Assembly (NCBI GenBank): GCA_964636325.1
Contig: CAZWRV010000035.1
Coordinates: 1 to 62,029, forward strand
From: CAZWRV01 sp964636325
Lineage (GTDB): Bacteria > Verrucomicrobiota > Lentisphaeria > Victivallales > GWF2-50-93
DNA: 62,029 nucleotides
Direction of reading: 5' to 3'
Of the stretch, positions 58,825-62,029 are shown in pieces (the first letter of the stretch is position 1; every line of letters begins with the position of its first letter). The position numbers were made by a program, and so were the translations under genes. Under the pieces are notes generated by a model, which saw only the letters and a program-made list of their open reading frames with translations, did not search any database and was not told the DNA's origin.

Positions 58825-60834
58825 GTGGACGCAGCCCTTCCATGCCTTCTGGCGCTCCTTGAAGTCACATTCGTGTTCGTGGGCCTGCTCCTCCTGCACA
58901 GCCTGCGCAAAATGGTCTTCGGCAGCGCGGCCTTCTATATCGCCGTGGGGCTCCTGCTGATATTCACCCAGCTGGTGAGCTCGACCGAGCTGAAGGTCGT
59001 GATCGGCTATCCGGGGATGGACTTCTACATAGCCCCCAGCGTGCTGTTCCTGCCATACCTGGCGATCATAATGGTCGTATACATAACGGAGGGCACGCTC
59101 GCCACGCAGAGGCTCATCATCGGCGCCATGGTCACACTGGGGTTCTATGTCTACCTCAGCCACCTGACCATAGTCCAGTGCGGCTGGACCGGGTATTCCA
59201 TATCGCAGGGCCCTTCCGCGGACTCCCTGGAATACCTCCTCAGGAACAGCCAGCGCAACATGGCCAGCTCGATCCTGGCCCAGACGCTCGACCTCTTCCT
59301 TATTCCGATCTTCTTCCAGCGGCTGAGGAACATGGGCTGCCGCCTCTTCCTGAGCGTGCTGGGCGCGCTGATGCTCACGCAGCTCGTGGACACCTTCGTC
59401 TTCGTCACCGCATGCTTCTGGGGGAGCCCGCAGTGGTGGCTGCACATCAAGTCCTCCTACATCGTCAAGGCCTTCCTGACCATCTGGCTGAGCATAATCG
59501 CCACTATATACCTTTCCCACATCGAGAGGCAGCGCTTCGGCCAGGAAAGGAGCGCTATCGACATCATACTCTCCTTCGTCGGAAGCTACGGCAGGGCCAT
59601 CGCGCTGGAGAAGAACCTGCTGGAGTGGGAAGGACGCTACAGGGTCGTCATCGAGAACGCCAGCGACATGATCTTCCTCCTCAACAGGGAGGGCAGGATA
59701 CTCGACGCCAACCTCGCCGCGGTGCAGAAGCTCGAAATGGCGTCCAAGGAGAATCTGATTGAGAAGCCGTTCAAGGACATCCTGGCCGACACGGAGGACT
59801 ACCCGTTCGACCTGGACCTCATATTGGAGACGTTCAAGGAGTTCGAGCCGGAACAGGAAAACGACGACGGAAAATCCCCCGCGCCGCAGGCGCATACGTT
59901 GTCGCCGCAGTCCAGACATTCGGAGATACACATGCTCACGCGGAGCGGCAGGAAGGTGGAGGTGGATGTCGTGATGAACCGCATCAGCGTGGAGGAAATG
60001 CCCGTGCTCATCGTGTTCGGAAGGGATGTCACCGAGCAGAACCTCCTGGAAAAGGAGAAGGAGGAGCTCAGGGAGCAGCTAGGCCACGCGCAGCGCCTCG
60101 AGGCCGTAGGTAAGCTCGCCGGAGGCGTCGCCCACGACTTCAACAACTACCTCCACTCCATACAGGGCAACCTCGACATACTCCTCTACATGCACGAGAT
60201 CACCGACGAAAAGATACTCAAGCACCTCAACCGGATCAACGATATCACAGAGCAGTCGTCCAAGCTGACGCAGCAGCTCCTCGGTTTCGCCAGGAAGGGC
60301 AAATACAAGGTCGAAAGGATCGTCCTCGGAGAACTGCTCGAGGAGACCGTCCGCCTTTTCAGCCCGCAGTCGCTGAAAAGCATAGAGTTCAGGACGGATT
60401 TCCCGAAGAGGCAGGTCTTCATAAAGGGCGACGCCGTCCAGCTCAAGCAGGTCTTCCTCAACATCTTCATCAACGCCAGGGACGCCTGCGAGCTGAAGGG
60501 CGGCGAAGGCAACCAGATATCAGTCTCGCTCGCGCCGGCCAGGCAGTTCCAGGCCCAGTTCGACGCAGTGACCACAGGCAAGATCGCCGAATCTTCAGAC
60601 AAATACTGCTGCACTACGATAGCTGACACGGGAATAGGAATAGACTCGGACATCATCAACAGGATATTCGATCCGTTCTTCACAACCAAGCCCGTAGGCA
60701 AGGGCACGGGGATGGGCCTGGCCATGGCATACGGCGCAGTCACCAACCACCACGGATTCATCCACGTCGAAAGCGAGAAGAACGTCCGCACGGCGTTCCA
60801 CATCTTCCTGCCGCTCATTCCTTCAGCGGATTGA
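58825..60834 (+). CDS. Membrane sensor histidine kinase
   Basis: The 669-aa protein starts at GTG right after the mcsB TAG. Residues 1-235 form about seven membrane helices (VFVGLLLLHSL, FYIAVGLLLIFTQL, ALMLTQLVDTFVFVTACF) that resemble the VUT/YhhQ transporter fold rather than a usual sensor. A PAS domain follows at about 270-400 (RYRVVIENASDMIFLLNREG). The kinase core has the phospho-His in GGVAHDFNNYLHSIQ near 438, NIFINARDAC, ADTGIGIDSD and GKGTGMGLAM. It probably transfers phosphate to an unlinked regulator. Its 3' end overlaps the convergent Cache gene by 20 bases. Confidence 0.9.
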   Translation: MDAALPCLLALLEVTFVFVGLLLLHSLRKMVFGSAAFYIAVGLLLIFTQLVSSTELKVVIGYPGMDFYIAPSVLFLPYLAIIMVVYITEGTLATQRLIIGAMVTLGFYVYLSHLTIVQCGWTGYSISQGPSADSLEYLLRNSQRNMASSILAQTLDLFLIPIFFQRLRNMGCRLFLSVLGALMLTQLVDTFVFVTACFWGSPQWWLHIKSSYIVKAFLTIWLSIIATIYLSHIERQRFGQERSAIDIILSFVGSYGRAIALEKNLLEWEGRYRVVIENASDMIFLLNREGRILDANLAAVQKLEMASKENLIEKPFKDILADTEDYPFDLDLILETFKEFEPEQENDDGKSPAPQAHTLSPQSRHSEIHMLTRSGRKVEVDVVMNRISVEEMPVLIVFGRDVTEQNLLEKEKEELREQLGHAQRLEAVGKLAGGVAHDFNNYLHSIQGNLDILLYMHEITDEKILKHLNRINDITEQSSKLTQQLLGFARKGKYKVERIVLGELLEETVRLFSPQSLKSIEFRTDFPKRQVFIKGDAVQLKQVFLNIFINARDACELKGGEGNQISVSLAPARQFQAQFDAVTTGKIAESSDKYCCTTIADTGIGIDSDIINRIFDPFFTTKPVGKGTGMGLAMAYGAVTNHHGFIHVESEKNVRTAFHIFLPLIPSAD

Positions 60835-61630
60835 CCTCGGCATAGACGATCTTCCATTCGACCCCGAAGAGCTGGAGCGTCGTCCAGGACGCCTTCTTGA
60901 GCACCTTCTCCTTCGTGGTTGCCGAATAGAATTCGTATTCGGTGGTTCCGTCGGGCTTCCCGCTTATCAGGCGGCATGCCTTTATGAGCGACGGAAACGG
61001 CTTGTATATGTCGTCCTTGAAGACATTCCTCCCGATCTGACCCCGGTCTCGGTCGTAGATCACGAAGCCGTACTTGTCCATGACCCAGATCTCGACCGGC
61101 CTGTTCTTGAGCGTCTTGTCCAGGAAAGACCTGAAGAACTCGTGTGGCTCGACCAGGTAGCTTATCGATCCGGCATATTTCCCCGACTTGTTGATGACTG
61201 GATACTCGAAGTCGAAGCTGTAGAAGCCCTCGACGGACCTGAAGACGTTGCTCAGGACTGGCTTCTGGGATTTGATCACCCTCGCGACCTGCTCCTGTGC
61301 GCTGATGTCGGAACCCTCGTACATCCGGTATTTCGCCGGCTCGACGACGGCCATCACCCCCTTCGGCGTCACAAAGGACACGTCAACCACGAGCGGATTC
61401 TTCTCCTTCAGGCCTGCAAGGACGGCCCTCACGGCCTCCTTGTCTCCGGTTCTGTCCGCCATCTTCGCCGCGGCGGCCGACATCTCCGTCTGGAACTTCT
61501 CGAAGTTCACGCCGATGTTCTTCTTCACCTCCGAGATCGTCCCCGTCGCGGTCATCTCCGTGTAGTCGGTCACGCATGACGAAAGCAGCAGCGGCAGCGC
61601 GCAAAGCGTAAGCGCATTGGAAATCTTCAT
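60815..61630 (-). CDS. Cache-domain lipoprotein
   Basis: The 271-aa protein has a lipoprotein signal (ALPLLLSSCVTDY), so Cys near residue 19 would be lipidated. A double-Cache-like sensing domain follows (LVVDVSFVTPKGVMAVVEPA, YEGSDISAQEQVARVIKSQK, then PVINKSGKYAGSISYLVE and EIWVMDKYGFVIYD). Such domains bind small ligands in the periplasm, usually as part of a receptor; here it is free. It may hand its signal to the convergent histidine kinase. AGGGA precedes the ATG at 61630. Confidence 0.8.
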   Translation of the reverse strand: MKISNALTLCALPLLLSSCVTDYTEMTATGTISEVKKNIGVNFEKFQTEMSAAAAKMADRTGDKEAVRAVLAGLKEKNPLVVDVSFVTPKGVMAVVEPAKYRMYEGSDISAQEQVARVIKSQKPVLSNVFRSVEGFYSFDFEYPVINKSGKYAGSISYLVEPHEFFRSFLDKTLKNRPVEIWVMDKYGFVIYDRDRGQIGRNVFKDDIYKPFPSLIKACRLISGKPDGTTEYEFYSATTKEKVLKKASWTTLQLFGVEWKIVYAEVNPLKE

Positions 61631-61908
61631 AAAATCCCTCCAGGTTCTTTTGACCGATAAGATAATGAACCAATTTCAAAACGCAAAACCGAAGCCGATG
61701 AAGGAGATTGTGAAATTCAGCTTGCGAACCATCCGGTATAACCTTCAGCCCACTTGAGAATAATAACAAATATCAACCAGAAATATAATACCTATAAATC
61801 TTCATGACGCTTCTTGAAATACAATCCGCATTTTCACTAATCAGTCTCATATTCTCTTTTGCATAAGGAAATTCTGCACAGACCAATCCAAAAGCTGCGA
61901 GGTGCCGT
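61631..61908. other. Gap before the right-edge secreted gene
   Basis: AT-rich, with no gene seen. It must hold the promoters of the Cache lipoprotein (minus) and of the right-edge gene (plus); I see no -35/-10 pair as clear as that of the left-edge copy. Confidence 0.4.
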
Positions 61909-62029
61909 TTGAAGACGAGATTCCTGCCGTCGGTCGTCCTCCTACCCTTCCTCTATTCCCTGCCGCTTGTCTTCCAGGACGCTCCCGATGAAAGCCGCAC
62001 TGCTGCGCCGACGGCGCAGGTCACACGTT
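61909..62029 (+). CDS. Secreted protein, N-terminal fragment (right-edge paralogue)
   Basis: The first 40 codons are visible, and the gene runs off the right edge. TTG at 61909 has GAGGTG 7 bases upstream. The signal peptide LKTRFLPSVVLLPFLYSLPL is the same as that of the left-edge gene except Arg for Lys at residue 4. The mature start reads VFQDAPDESRTAAPTAQVTR, a Ser/Thr/Ala-rich stretch of the kind that links surface domains. The two genes point away from each other across the window. Function unknown. Confidence 0.6.
   Translation, partial: MKTRFLPSVVLLPFLYSLPLVFQDAPDESRTAAPTAQVTR
61920..61971. repeat. Inverted repeat, right copy (matches 1-52)
   Basis: Exact reverse complement of the first 52 bases of the window; see the left copy. 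The DNA beyond 61971 is not covered by the left copy because that one is cut by the edge. Confidence 0.9.

Noticed and set aside
58438..59931. A 497-codon open frame on the minus strand
   Set aside because: It lies wholly across mcsB and the histidine kinase, is rich in Arg, His, Asp and Glu in the pattern of a shadow frame, and has no motif or SD.

Overview
The window looks like one contig from a Lentisphaerae-type bacterium (PVC superphylum, Victivallis/Oligosphaera-like). This is inferred from gene content, not from a marker-gene search. The clues are a K-F-T-L-I-E-L prepilin with a long secreted tail, several Gfo/Idh/MocA oxidoreductases, repeated URO-D-like proteins, GH43/GH30/GH106-like and CBM9-type enzymes, a sulfatase remnant, a two-domain NDK, McsA-McsB and a Hanks-type kinase. 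The DNA is GC-rich, and its gaps are full of short degenerate repeats and hairpins. Layout: 0.06-4 kb holds an outward-facing secreted-protein gene cut by the left edge, a LacI regulator, a Gfo/Idh/MocA oxidoreductase and a GH43 enzyme. 4.2-9.3 kb is a restriction-modification unit: a coupled unknown protein, a 1274-aa type IIG enzyme and a frameshifted small ORF. 9.3-13 kb has a zinc/TPR protein, a repeat-rich scar with two truncated genes in opposite orientation, and two tRNA-Gln genes. 13-24.9 kb carries two oxidoreductases, a cupin, a cyclophilin, a vapC remnant, galE, ndk plus aminotransferase, a GH106-like enzyme and a URO-D-like protein. 25-33.3 kb holds dnaE, a Ser/Thr kinase coupled to a pseudopilin, a TPR lipoprotein and a prepilin. 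33.5-45.3 kb is a minus-strand catabolic block: a CBM9/GH protein, a sulfatase remnant, a URO-D protein, a hydroxyacid dehydrogenase, an RraA-like protein, an FAD oxidoreductase, a sialidase, a GntR regulator and an HpcH aldolase. 45.5-62 kb is mostly housekeeping and signalling: an EF-G paralogue, zinc-ribbon proteins, nth, a PAS-SpoIIE phosphatase, GH30, dnaG, lolD, mcsA-mcsB-histidine kinase and a Cache lipoprotein. It ends in a second outward-facing secreted-protein gene with the same signal-peptide DNA as the first. The most striking element is upstream of the two tRNA-Gln genes (12.64-13.04 kb, minus strand). A consensus sigma70 promoter drives a leader of about 210 nt with a 26-codon ORF containing three Gln codons. 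Four mutually exclusive pairing segments follow (1:2, 2:3, 3:4), and the last is a strong intrinsic terminator ending 2 nt before the first tRNA. This has the architecture of a trp-type attenuator, but it would control tRNA-Gln transcription. Other candidates are the type IIG unit with an unknown coupled partner and a leaderless promoter, the mcsA-mcsB-histidine kinase operon with a heptamer array in front of mcsB, the kinase/pseudopilin pair, and a long hairpin family placed at gene 3' ends.
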